Below are positions 49,569-61,858 of a DNA stretch of 64,000 nt, one piece after another. Within the stretch, counting starts at the first letter, position 1. Every line of letters begins with the position of its first letter. The stretch covers positions 10,815,001 through 10,879,000 of the forward strand of contig CM032126.1 of assembly GCA_018894105.1 (NCBI GenBank), read 5' to 3'. The translations under genes were made by a program, and so were the position numbers. The notes beneath the pieces were generated by a model. That model was not told where the DNA came from. It searched no databases and was given only the letters and a program-made list of their open reading frames with translations. This DNA is from Jacaranda mimosifolia (Eukaryota; Streptophyta; Magnoliopsida; Lamiales; Bignoniaceae).

Positions 49569-50673
49569 ATGTCTAAGAAGTTGCAATCATCTTCAGATGT
49601 GGCTCCTTCATTTGCTATGGAAAAGGTGTTGCCGCATTTTATTGATATGAATGAATATATTGGAGACTCGAAGGAAGAATCTGTATCATCCTTTCCCTAC
49701 TCAACATCAAATTCCTTGAGCCTGGCAATGGTGATGGTGACAAATGCTACAACCTTGGAGGAACAAATTACAAATTTGACGAGGGCCATTGAAGGACTCA
49801 CGAAACATATCCAAGAGCGAGACTTTCAATCTCCAAATTGATGAGAAAAGTGGACAATCTTGATGGCAGTTGCATGATGGAGAAATAAATTGAAGGTCAA
49901 GACGAAGACGAAATATCTACAAGGAGACAATCAACCAAAAATGATGAGATTGCAATAAAAGAACTAGAAGTTTTCACTGGATTAATTCCTATCGACCTAC
50001 TGAAGGAGCTTATCATGGAGACTTTCAAGATAAGCTTGATGGAAGTTCTAAGTCATCTATGACTTATTTCAAGTCATATACTCAAAGGATTGACAACTTG
50101 AAGATGCCAATTGGTTATCAATCCCCAAAATTTTAGCAATTCGATGGCAAGAGCAACCCAAAGCAACACGTGGCTTATTTCATTGAAACTTGTAATAATG
50201 CTAGGACATATGGAGATAATCTAGTCAAGCAATTTGTTCGATCACTAAAAGACGATGCTTTTGATTAGTATATTAACTTGGAGGCAGGCTCCATTGACAA
50301 TTGGGTGCAACTTGAACAAGAGTTCCCCAATTGTTTCTACAGCAATCGAAGGGTAGTCAGCATGATTGAACTTATCAACTCTCGCCAGTGGAAGGAAGAA
50401 CCTATCATTTACTGCATCAATCGCTGGAGAAATTTGTGTCTTGATTGCAAAGATCACTTGTCGGAAGCTTCAGCAATTGAGATGTGTATCCAAGAAATGA
50501 ATTGGAGTCTTTGCTATGTACTTCGAGAAATTAAACCAAAAACTTTTGAAGATTTGGCAACTTGTGCACATGATATTGAAATGAGCATGAATTTTGATGA
50601 ACAAGAAGATTCAAGTGATGCCGATGATGATGAAGATGTTGAGTTTTATCTTCAAATTTTATATGCTCTTTGA
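49569..50673 (+). pseudogene. gag remnant of the gag-only element
   Basis: 49569-49841 encodes an N-terminal segment ending in TNATTLEEQITNLTRAIEGL, an amphipathic helix typical of this gag family. After a broken stretch with stops, 50120-50673 reads QFDGKSNPKQHVAYFIETC, LVKQFVRSLKDDAFD, WVQLEQEFPNCFYSNRR, INRWRNLCLDCKD and KPKTFEDLATCAHDIEMSM, a Retrotrans_gag domain with a few in-frame stops. It ends in an acidic tail. No reverse transcriptase follows. Confidence 0.85.
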
Positions 50674-50737
50674 TTTGAGCCTAAACTATCAATAATGCTC
50701 CTAGATAAGAGCATAAACTATCTAAAATTCTCAAGTC

Positions 50738-51200
50738 TCCATCTCTCCAAATCCATGACTTAAGTCTCCAAGTCTTCAAATTCAATACTCAAATCTTCAA
50801 GTCTTCAAGTCTTTAAATACAAACTCAAGTCTCCAAGTCTTTAAAATCCACGACTCAAGTCTCCAAGACTTCAAGTCAATGCTCAAGTCTCTAAGTCTCC
50901 AAGTCAAAGACTCAAATTTTTAAGTCTTCAAATCTAAGACTCAAGTCTCCAAGTCTTCAAATTCAAGATCATATCTCAAGTCTCCAAGTATTCAAATCAA
51001 AGCTCAAGTTTCGAAGTCTTCAAATTCAAAACTCAACTCTGCAAATCTCTAAATCCATGATTCAAGTTTTCAAGTCTTCAAATTCAAGACTCAAGCCTCC
51101 AAATGTCCAAATTCAAGAGTTAAGTCTTTAAGTTTCCAAATCAAAAACTCAAATCTCCAAGTCTTCAAGTCTAAAGCTCAAGTCTTCAAATTCCAAATGC
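50738..51200. repeat. Degenerate minisatellite of CTCAAGTCTCCAAGTCTTCA units
   Basis: About 15-20 imperfect units of roughly 20-30 bp, variants of CTCAAGTCTCCAAGTCTTCA plus an AATTCAA(G/A)A linker, fill the space after gag where pol would normally start. Confidence 0.85.
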
Positions 51201-51638
51201 TCATAGAAACGAGCATAAACTATCTAAATATTTAAAGTCTCCCAACGTGATCATTGATATAAGCTTAAACTTTCAATAAGGCTCCTAGGTACAAACATAA
51301 ACTATCAAAATATTCAAATTCTCCCCATGTACTCTTTGATAAGAGTATAAACTGTTTATTAAGTTAAACTCAAGTAAACTTATTGACATGAGTATAATTT
51401 TTCAACCAAATTCAAGTGGACTCCTTAACACGAGTATAAAATGTCTATTCAAGTTATATATGCTCCTTGACGTACGAGCCTAAACTGCATGTTACTCCTG
51501 ACCCGCATGAGTATAAATTGTGTATGGCATTCCCCTCAAAAGGATATTTACTTTGAATTATGTTATGATTTAACCCTTTTATTGGGCACCATAGCTCGAG
51601 GAATGCTTGGAAAATATTTTTGTCTCAAACATATGTGA

Positions 51639-51640
<2 letters not shown>

Positions 51641-51689
<49 letters not shown>
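51641..51689. repeat. (GA)n microsatellite
   Basis: About 24 GA units sit inside the LTR element shortly before its 3' LTR. Confidence 0.95.
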
Positions 51690-51691
<2 letters not shown>

Positions 51692-51767
51692 TTCTCAAAT
51701 ACTTCAAGTTTTGCCTCTTTTGTGGATGATTAACACATCTTTTGACAAGTTTTAAAGTAGGGGCATT

Positions 51768-52530
51768 TGTAGAGATATCAATTTTTGCCCAATTGGAGAG
51801 TAACACGTATAAAATAATATGCTAGTTATTAATTCAAAATTTTTTATTTATCTTGAAATTTATTAAATTTAATTCCAAAAGATAATTAGTTAATTTTAAT
51901 TAATACTCTAGTATTTATTTTATGCTCAAATCAAATATTGATAAGTATCAAAGATAAAGTGTCTATGCCTATAGACCAATTAAATCAAATATATTTGATA
52001 CTATATCTTGCTGTTTGATATTATCCCTTCATACTTGATATTATCTCTTGATATATGATATTATCTTATCAAAGAGATAACTATTAAAGAAGTTCAAGTC
52101 AATCTAGAAGTCTTCCATCAAGCATCTATACAAAGGGGGTGACCAAACCTCATTCAACACACAACACAAATTCCAGTAAGTGAGATGAACTTTGAAGAAG
52201 TCCAGCAATTCTCTCAATCAAACTTAAGGAAATTCACAGTGTCCAATGCATTCTTCATGGAGCTCTTTATATTCTGACGTTTAATTTGAAATTGAGGTGC
52301 AAAGCTCTCAAATTGGTATTATTTCTTCAAATCAAATTTAAGGAGATCCATGACGTTCAAGACGTTCTTTGCGGAGCTCATTAAATTCAAGATCATATTT
52401 GGAAGAAAAGAATCAGATAATTAGATTAGAGATTGAATCAACAATCGATATATTTTAATTTTACTTTATTTGTACGATATTTCTTGTTTTGTAATTTTGT
52501 TTATTATAGACAAAAAAATTTGCGCTTACA
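51768..52530 (+). repeat. 3' LTR of the gag-only element
   Basis: It is homologous to 48540-49434, shorter by one internal repeat unit, and is followed directly by ATATG. Confidence 0.88.
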
Positions 52531-53933
52531 ATATGCATAGGGAACTTACACCAAGATGTGGATAGGACTAGCCAAACGGTACATACAAACTTCCTTATTG
52601 AGTTTTTAAGTAGTTTAAAATAATAATCTATATATAGTGTTTGCAAAAATTTTAAGAGCAGATCTCATAAATTATAGAAATAAAATATTAAAATTTTATA
52701 ATCATTTTATCGAAAATTAGTTAAGGAGTCGATATATGATTTAATTTTAAAAATTTGATGAACACATATTTCAAATTTAACTAGCTAGCAACTTTATCCA
52801 TAACATTTAATTATGAGTTGTAAATTATTCATTCTCAACTTAAGTTTGGTAATATATATATATACTATTATATATAGCACAGTTTTATGCTTATCTAATT
52901 GTATAATTTTGATTCTAATTGTGTAATTTTTACCACATGTCAAATTCTTAGAATTTTGAGTATATTAATTCAATTAAAAAAATTAGTAGTTGTTAATTAT
53001 TATCTCTAATCAATATGATTGTATCTTATCTTTAATTTTATTTCATCCAAAATTCAAACTGTATTTGATAATGTTTCATAATCTTTATCTAGTAGATGAT
53101 TTGATATTATCTATATAATATCAAGGATATTTAGATGTATTAAAACTCTTATACTTTATATACCTAAATACAATTTAAAAAATAAAACCACATCCATGTC
53201 TCAAATAACTCTTATACAATCTTCCAATTTCATATCTTAAAGAAGAGAAATTACTAAGTATTTTCATAAGAATTTTTCTATGTAAGTAAAGAAAAATTTA
53301 TTGCTATTTGGGTATATTCTTCCATTGATTTTGTTGTTAGGGTTTTAATTGTATGTTTTGTTCATTACATGAAATTGATTGACTTTAGATATTGATGTAA
53401 TCCATGTGCGAGATAAAGGAAGTACTAAGAGAACCAAGAAAAATATTAAATATTTACGATTGACTTACATTAGAATCACGATGTTTGTTCTTTTTTTTAT
53501 TATTTAATTGATAGATTTAATTTATAAGCTTTGTGGAATAGACAATTTACTCAATTATAATAAATTTTTTTATTAATTAAACATCATATTCAGTCATGTT
53601 TGTCCACTTTATAATTATTCACTTTATTGTAATAATCAAGAAAAAAATTATTTAAATATTAGTATATATAAATAAGTGGGGAATTATTTGTACATATCAA
53701 TGAAACTTGGTGATTTTAATCAAATTTTGATAAAGATATTTACTTGAGTATATAGTGATGAAGGATGATGAGCAGTAGTCAGCAGGTGGATTTTTTTATC
53801 CTTAAAACTAATTTTAAGCATACTTTATTATTAATTTATTTGAAAAAATATGAATTTTTTATTCATATTTTATATTAATTTAATTTTAATTATAAATAAT
53901 TACTTTGATTAATATTATAACTAACATGTGTTT

Positions 53934-54008
53934 GGTGTGATGCACCGAAAATAATTTTAATGTTGAAATAAAATTATTTTATGTGCATCGCACCGGGCGC
54001 ATCCTAGT
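53934..54008 (+). mobile_element. Possible Helitron 3' terminus
   Basis: The segment ends CATCCTAGT, followed by AT. Eleven bases upstream is the small hairpin GTGCATCGCAC, and a longer foldback (GTGTGATGCACCGAAAATAA with its near-complement) surrounds it. A hairpin followed by CTAGT is the usual plant Helitron end. A 5' TC-TATATATA start is possible at about 52628 but is not diagnostic, so only the 3' end is annotated. Confidence 0.45.
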
Positions 54009-54011
54009 ATG

Positions 54012-54042
<31 letters not shown>

Positions 54043-55228
54043 CAATCTTTCGAAGACCATAGTTTACAAGTAGCCCTAATTGGGACACCGACGAGTTGAG
54101 AGGATAAGCAAGCAATGATGTGATCAATAATTTGGAATGACTAAAATATATGGAAATGGGAGGTGCAAAACTAATTAGATCTAGAAGTGATTTTATCTTT
54201 CTCTTTTGTCGCTAGTAATAGTAATATATATGTGGCCCAATTTTGACCTCACCTTGTGTTGATCATGATTTTATCCTTTTCTTTTGTCAAAATGTGAAAC
54301 AATTCGGTTTTTTTTTTTTTTAAGTGAATGATATAGATTCTTTTTCACGAGAATCACGAAAGATATTTTATATTGATTAAGTTAATTCCTTTGTGAAATT
54401 CTTGAATAGATTTGTTTAATATTTTCTTATTTGATATTATAAAATTAAGTGAATGACGATAAGTATCATTTTCCACTATTCAACGTATGAGAATAAAGGC
54501 ACAAAGATCAAACTCCATACTAAATCTAGTTAATTGAGCCTTAACTTTTAGTAGTTGGATCCTTTTATTGAGTTCAATTTGGATTTAAAAATGGATTTCT
54601 ATTATGGACCCAAAGTACATATTCAATTCAAAATCTAAAATTAATTTAGAAATAAAAATTTGATGTAAAACTTTATTCCTTACAAAATTAAAATAGCGTA
54701 TCGAACCATGATGAAAAAAGACATGAGAGAGAAGTATGTTAACTCGTGATTGTAAGGCATCAATTCTTAATTGGAAAGGACACCAAAGGTCTGCCCTTCC
54801 ATTCCTTGCGTTACAAGAATTCATAATAATGCAAAATTTAAAAGTGACGCATATAATTTAATCCATTTTGAACCTCCTCCATTTAAAATCATCTATAATG
54901 GCATCCACTCGATCCTAATATTTTCTTTGAGGAGACATCCAAAATAAAGTTTAATTTTTTCAAATTAATTTTTTTATTCAAAAATATTCTCTTAAATAAA
55001 ATAATAATATAATATCATTGATTTTTAATAACTATTTTAGATAATGTAAATATATACACAACTCAGGTCTTGTGACTTTTATTTAAAATTCTGTCGGTTA
55101 AATAAACCCCACAATTTTGAGATAGGAGTATATAGAAAACTTACAAAGCTACTAATAATTTGTAAAAGAAGCTCACAAACTTATTGCATAATATGCTCAT
55201 AATTAATGCCATTGAACATGTATTTTTT

Positions 55229-55330
55229 AATAATATATACATGAATGATAAGTATGATTCGAATGGATCATAAATATGTCATGGAATAATCAATTTTGAA
55301 TCATAGTTATCATTCATGTATATATTATTG
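55229..55330. repeat. Near-perfect 35-bp foldback (hairpin)
   Basis: The arms AATAATATATACATGAATGA(...)GATTC and their complement at about 55294-55330 differ at only two of 35 positions, with a loop of about 30 nt. The rest of the region shows no other element ends, so it could be a tiny MITE or a small-RNA hairpin. Confidence 0.75.
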
Positions 55331-58300
55331 AAAATTATGATCTTTGTTGATCATATGATAATGCCCTCTCAACTGGTGCTTGTCATTCCTTTACTGATTT
55401 ATATAATTATTTGCTTGAAACTTTTTGAATACTTGTGATGGACCCCACTCCCAAGTATATATAAATTATACAAAAATAAAAATTTGAATTTCCACTATTA
55501 CCCTAGAGCCAAAACTTTTTATGGCTATTTAGCTAAATTTATTTTACCCATTGCTAAATTCCGTTGGCTATGTTTTGTTTTGGCAAAATATAATCAAATA
55601 TATAGTTTATTTTTTTGTCAAAACAATCACTACTAATCTCAAAATATCCCTACAAATCAATTAACTTATTACCAAAAACTCCATATACATACATATACAT
55701 ATCATAATATTTTTTTATTATTTTTTTACAATTAAAAATTATATCCAATCATCACATATACATATTATATATTTTATTATTTTTTTTACAATAAGAAATA
55801 CTATTCAATTCTATTTTTACCCCAAAAATCCAACAAAAAAACATTGACTTTCTGCTACAACAGAAACTGTCTCCTCCCAAAACATAAACAAAGATAACAA
55901 AATTTCCCAAAATAATTTTTTTACTATTCTCAAAACATAAACAAACATACACCACATTTCCCAATACAAATTTAACATTCTCCAACCACACTTTCAAAAC
56001 TCATTTTCCCAAAATATATAATCCAAAGCATATAATTCATATCCAAACATTACCTTTTTTATTATTGCGGATTGTTTTCTACTTCATACACCTTTTCCTT
56101 GTATCATAATCTTATTGAAGATACTTCTCACCTTTTTTTCCCCAGTATTGTGAGGGATTTAGATCTACTTTTGGAAAATTGTAGGTACTTAGGTATATAA
56201 AAATAGAAAAAAGAATTAAATATTTATTATCTAGGGTAAATAACATAAACTTTCCTAATATATATGGTGATCATGTGCACTTTGCCCTCAATAATTGCAA
56301 GTGTGCGGAATGATTACCCAATCTTCAGTAAATGTGCTTGAATACCCCCTCGTTCTATTTTTTGACAAAATATTCCACCAAAGATGTTAAGATACTTTGA
56401 GTATGTTGCACTTTACCTCCTCAATTTTAGCAAAATGTGCATTTAACAACCTAATCATTCTAAAATATCACACTTTTATAATTAAATTTTTATTTTTATA
56501 GGATAAAGTGAAATATTTTATAAAAAAATATTTTCACACACTAATTGCTTGTCAATATATTAAAATATACATTATTTGCTATTAATATTCGTCTGACTAG
56601 CATCACATGTTTTATTCTTATTCAACAAAACCCTTAACCACTTACACTTTTAATTAAACAAATAAGCACGAAAAGAAAAATGATTCACTATGAGTTTTTT
56701 GCTAGCTCTTCAAGAATAAAACGCCTCCTTGTTGTGGTGTTGGTATTTTAGCCTTTGGGACTAAATTTGTACGAGAACGAGTCAAGTGAGCTTAGAAAAC
56801 AAAGAGGATTCTCCTCCTAGCTAGAGAAAAGCTTGAGGATACTCAACTCACTTCTTGCACTTGAACAAGGACACAAAGAACCAATAGACAAAACTTGATA
56901 GGATTGTCGTCTAAAAAAAATGGTCATTGGTCCATCAATAGAACTGTCACTAAGTAAATTAATTTTTACCAGTCAGTATTAGGTTAATTGTCAGAATACT
57001 TTTGGGGTTTATTCGTACTAATTAAATTAGTCCTTTTTAGGGTTCTTCGACCGAATTAGCCTCCCATAAATTGTAGGATTCTTCGGGCTTGGTTTTCAAA
57101 TTATTATTGCTAATCATAAAGACCTAGTCAAGGTATTATCATACTAACATTGTATTAGTAATTTTTTTTCCTCATAAATGTATAACTCAAAGAGTGGGAG
57201 AAGGGGAACAACTTATAAATATATCGTGTAAAAATTTTCTTCTTCTCTAATATGAAATGAGATAAATATTATAATAATCTATATATAATGACAAATTTAG
57301 TTATTATCGATCACCAAACAACATCATCAGGCAAGAAATAAAAAAAACATAAAAAGGATCATACAAAATCTTGTTTTATAGCACTAGCTGCAATCTAACT
57401 AAAGTGCTAACTAGAAAGTGCTTCAAAAGGTGTCACTGCCTTATTATTGACAGACAGCTAAGTGGTGGCACTCAATTGGTATGTTGGCATGTCACTCGGT
57501 TCCTCAGCTTACGTTTTTGCAAAGACTTTTCCTTAGGCGCATGCCTCAACAACACAAATGAGAGTTTTGCTTGTTATAGGACTTGATTAGATATCTTTTA
57601 ATATGAGCTGACGACAATCATGTAGTACATGTATGAAAGTTAGTACCATCAAGTTAAACCACAATACTTGATCATATGTCAAAGATTAATAAGATTTTGC
57701 ATGTTACACCGAATAGAACCACAATACTTCATTAATTTCCAACACCCTATCGATTCTTTTTGGGTTTTAGCTCTTAAAATAAAATAAAAAATAATAATAA
57801 ATAGTCGAGGTATTTACAACTTGCAAAAACAAAAGAAAAGAACAATATACCTCGATATATTCTTACATACACTTTTTGTTGGAACGAAGTATAAAACTTA
57901 TATCCCAAATATCAATTTTATATATTTATTGAAAAATTGATTCAAAAAGAAGAGTTCTTTGAAAAACGTATCTATTCTAACTAAATTACGAGCAATGATT
58001 ACACTTACAGAAAGAGAGAAATGAGGAACAGAAATATAATTATTGAAACAATATTTTTTATTTTAACTGACTCTGTCAAAATCTGATTTTTAACATTTAA
58101 CAAGCCAAATACTATCTGAACTACGAATGCTAATTCATTTTAAAATAACAATATTTACCACGTTATATCCAAAAATTTCAATTTTTTTCAAAATTAACAT
58201 AAAAAAATCCCACCAAAGTAATGTTGAATACTACAATCAATTCCCATTGGATACTTTTGTAAAGCCTCATCCTTCAATTAGTTTGACTTTGTAGTTTGTA

Positions 58301-59340
58301 ACATTAATTTCACCAAGCAAGCAGCAAGGGTAGGGGCCGGGCCAATTACTAAATATTGGTCAATTTAGTATTTATTTTCAAAGTAGAAATTTGGTGAGTT
58401 GTCAAATTCCACTTGACACGTGCAAACATCAACATCTCAAATTCAGCAAGTAAAGTAAGGCACTGTCTCAAGCAAATTAATTATATTAATTGAACCGAAT
58501 AAGTGTCAACAACACTCAACCCCAATATTATTATTATTGTAAAACAAGTACTCTTTATTTTTTTGCCCAATTAAAAAGTACTATCACTCAACCAAAACCA
58601 AAAGTGGTTTGATTCCCTAGCTAGTTAAACAACTAATTTTACTTTCTGCCTTTTTTTATCCCCCGGGACGGGATATTCTTTTTTGGGAAATTACATAGGC
58701 GCCCATTGTGTTTTATATCATACGCTAGAAAATGAAAAATTAAATCCTAACTCCAAAGCAATTCTCATAAAAAATTTATATATTTATTTTTGTAATAGCT
58801 GCTACAACATTTTTGAAATACATATCCAAGTACAAGAATAAACATTTTACTCCTCCTATATTAGTAAATAAATAAACAAATAATTGTGGGATGCAGATAC
58901 TATTTTAAAGAAGAAAATAATAGACTAACGTTAAAATGAAACACCCTAAACCAACTGCAAAATAATTTAGTGTCAAAAAAGGAAAAAAAAAAATTGTAAA
59001 ATAATTTTTTCTCCACAAAAATAAAAAACAACAGTCCTTGTAGTTGGTACAATTAAATTTCCTTTTTTTTTTTTTCCAGCCTCCATTTCATTAATTGCCA
59101 TAATTAATGAAAAATGTCCTTCCTCATCCACTGCACCCCATAGTCACAGAGATCTCCATTATTCTATTCCCCAAAGATGCCAGCATCAAAACCACTCTTT
59201 TAAAAAAACAGTTAGGTTGAGAGCGGGGGAGAGGCTGTTTTTAAACTAGGGATAAAACAAAAGCATAAGTTGTTGCCTGTCTGTTACTGTTTTTACCAGT
59301 TATATATTACCACTGCTAGCAATAAGAATTGTTTGTATTA

Positions 59341-59487
59341 GGAAAATATCAATTTTGGTCCCCCAAGTATATCACTAATTCAATTTTGGTCCCCGTATTT
59401 TCACTTGTATCACATTGCATCCCTAAGGTTCAATTTTTTCGTTCAATCTCATCCTTCCGTCAAGTCAACTGTTTGACAGCTAACGGC
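59341..59487 (+). repeat. Left TIR of the MULE
   Basis: It runs from GGAAAATATC to TAACGGC and pairs with 62497-62643. It includes CCGTCAAGTCAACTGTTTGAC. Confidence 0.88.
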
Positions 59488-60320
59488 AACCTCACGTGAC
59501 TTGAAGAAGGCAGAATGTTTTCACATGCTCTGTGGGTTCTTGAAAACAGAAAGCAAAGGCTAACTTCTAATCCCCAAATCAAAATAAACCCTAACTTCTA
59601 ATCCAACCCAAAATTCGACCATTGCTTCGATTGAAAGAAGAAAATGTTGCTGATTTAGAGGAATTTGAACCAGTGTTGAAGATTCTACACCTTTGGAATA
59701 TTGAAAACAAAGTTGGGGAAGGCTCAAATTGTTTCACGGTGAATGGCACGAAGGAAAAACTCAAAGCTTGAGACACCAAATCATGGTAAGTTTTGTGTTC
59801 TCAATTAGAATACTTTGAGTAATGGAGAATTTTTTTTATGTTTAGTGTTATAAATTTGTGCAGTAATGGAGAAATCTGTGCAGTAATGTTAATTTTTTTT
59901 TTTTTTTTATGTTGAGTAATGGAGCAATTTGTGCAGTAATATCATTATCACATAAAAAGCTGCGATAGTTCAGGATTTCGAAGTGAAAAATCATCAATTA
60001 GATCAACATACCATGAAATTTCAATTCAGACCTCCGAATATGTCTTAAACTGGTGATACTGCACCATACCAAACTGAACCAGAAATTCAGTACGTCATTT
60101 TTGTGACTGGTGATGGACCTAATCATTTAGTTCAGTTTGGCAAATTACATTTTTTCTGGTTTACAGAACAGAATCAGTTTTGGATGGTGTATTGAAATGT
60201 GAACATCACACATAAAAAATTTACTATTTGCAATATTTTTGTTTGTTGGTTGATGGTTGAGGGTGATATACTTGCTGAATTTGATAGTGAGCATTTTTTG
60301 TATTTTTGTTTGTTATGCAG

Positions 60321-61001
60321 ACCTAAGAAGTTGAGGAGAAGAGAGCCTTATGAGCCACCAGCTCCTTCCAATCCAACTAAGCTTAAAAGACTCCAAAAAT
60401 CTTTAAAATGCAGTAAATGTGGAGCGTTGGCCATAATGCAAGGACTTGCAAGAAAAAAGATGGTTCAACTTCTACCTCGCATGAAAGACAACCTGAAGTT
60501 CCTTTTGAGATGACATTTGGTGACTCTCAACCCCCTGTTGATGTTTGTAGTAGTGCTCCTTCTACTACAAATGTCAATATTGGTGGTTCAACAAAAGAGA
60601 AATTGCCTGTAAGCTTTAATTGATATATATTCTTAACTATATGCATTTTTCTTATTATCACCAACAAACTAAAGTTTTGGTTTTTCAGGTTAGAAAGAAC
60701 TTATCTATCAAGATGAAAGGGAATTCAAACAATATAACTTCTTTAAATGTAAGTATCAAACTTTTTGCTTTTATACTTTTTTGGTTTTGTTTTATTTTGT
60801 TTTTCATGTTTTTACTCACATGTAAACTATTACAATGCACAGGCTAGTCAAACTTCAAACATGAATACTCCCGTGATTGTGAGAGGTGGCATGAATTTTG
60901 TAACAATTTCTAACTTAAAAGCTGTAGTTGGAGGTGAAAAGAAGAAGGGAAAGGATGGATCCAAAAAATCTAAAGGAAAAGGTAAGAGTTTTGAGGGTTG
61001 A
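60321..61001 (+). pseudogene. MULE transposase C-terminal exons with CCHC knuckle
   Basis: Three exons are inferred from GT-AG sites: 60321-60608, 60689-60748 and 60843-61001. The first reads PKKLRRREPYEPPAPSNPTK and LKCSKCG, then, after a one-base shift near 60425, GHNARTCKKKDG. Together these form a C-x2-C-x4-H-x4-C knuckle as at the end of plant MULE transposases. The last exon ends in a Lys-rich tail (GGEKKKGKDGSKKSKGKGK). Upstream (59500-60300) there is no DDE domain, so the gene is 5'-deleted as well as frameshifted. Confidence 0.8.
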
Positions 61002-61382
61002 TTAAGTTTGAGTGGATTGTAATTGATTGCACTTTTTTTGTAGTAATTTGGTGATGGATGGTGATGAATTTGTGGATTTTTTTCCTATTTGTTTTCCCAT
61101 TTTTTCTTTAAGTTACTTTAAGTTTGGCTTGTTGGCATTTGGTTAGTTTCAGAAATTTGAACTTTTGCCAGAATTTTGCTGCATTCTGTTGAATCTGGTT
61201 GTTCAAAATTATTGGTTAAGTTTTTGGCTTTTGTCTTGTGGATACAATGGTAGATGATTTTAGGATGTAATATGTTGCTTGTTTTGGCTATGGCTGTCAC
61301 AGTTCCTGCTTTTGTGGTTGGCTTTGAACAGATTGTTGGCCTCATTTCTATTGATTGGCAGATTGCTTTTGTGTTGGTATGT

Positions 61383-61735
61383 TTTTTTTTTTTTTTTTTT
61401 TTTTTTTTAGAGAGAAGTGTTCCATTGTTGATACAAAAACATTAGCAGCTCTAAATTTACAAGTTGAGATAAGTTAGATCTTAGTGTTTTTATGCCATTT
61501 CCGGAGTGTACACATAAGATTCACTCCATAAAAACGAGCCATTTGCCAAATCCATAGTTAGCATTGCTCTCTTTCCTCCAGTTGAAGGCAATCCTACCAG
61601 GCTCTCATGGGAAGTGAGGCGGCATTCAGTGGAACAATTTTTCGCTGGGCTCCTACTTGCAAACGTTCAGTGGAACAATTGTTTATTAGTTTAAGTTTGC
61701 ACTTGCTTTTCTTTGAATTAATTTGGTGACATGCC
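61383..61735 (-). mobile_element. Candidate retroposed fragment with poly(A) tail
   Basis: Read on the minus strand, 61735 to 61414 has an open frame of about 60 codons (including HESLVGLPSTGGKRAMLTMD and MCTLRKWHKNTKI before its stop), a short non-coding piece and then about 27 A residues (61412-61383). This order (coding 3' end, trailer, poly-A) suggests a reverse-transcribed insertion. TTGCTTTT occurs near both sides as a weak candidate duplication. AATTGTTCCACTGAA is repeated twice at the 5' side. The source gene is not recognised; it could be a LINE end or a host mRNA. Confidence 0.35.
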
Positions 61736-61858
61736 CAATGGATATTATTTTGTATTTAAAGAGCAATTTATGAAGGTTGCAGTAATCAAATTACCCTTGA
61801 GGTTTAACTTCCTACCAATAAGCATAAAAGTAGCATTAAACAAACATTACAAGAACAA

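Larger units (their letters stand above)
48540..52530 (+). mobile_element. gag-only LTR retrotransposon (TR-GAG type), perfect target duplication
   Basis: LTRs 48540-49434 (895 bp) and 51768-52530 (763 bp) both start TGTAGA(C/G)ATATCAATTTT and end TTGC(A/G)CTTACA. ATATG is duplicated exactly on both sides (48535-48539 and 52531-52535). TGGCACACCCAATAGGAC follows the 5' LTR as a primer-binding-site-like sequence, and AAAGTAGGGGCATT precedes the 3' LTR. The 2.3 kb interior has gag remnants but no pol. Gag-only LTR elements of this sort have been described in plants as TR-GAG. Confidence 0.9.
52531..59340. other. Gene-free AT-rich stretch
   Basis: No gene is recognised over 6.8 kb. Supported items are a Helitron-like 3' end (53934-54008), an (AT)n tract (54019-54042) and a foldback (55229-55330). 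A G-box CACGTG lies at 58417-58422 and GCCGGGCC near 58337. A MULE-like terminal segment with CTTTGCCCTC/TTTACCTCCTCAATTTT wording is suspected at 56234-56470 without a partner end. Confidence 0.45.

Noticed and set aside
56234..56470. MULE-like terminal wording (GGGTAAATAACATAAACTTTCC, TTACCTCCTCAATTTTAGC)
   Set aside because: No inverted partner end or target duplication was found, so it is not annotated as an element.
57278..57310. TCTATATATAATGACAAATT as a Helitron 5' end
   Set aside because: The TC-AT-rich pattern is too common in this DNA and no matching CTRRT hairpin end was found downstream.
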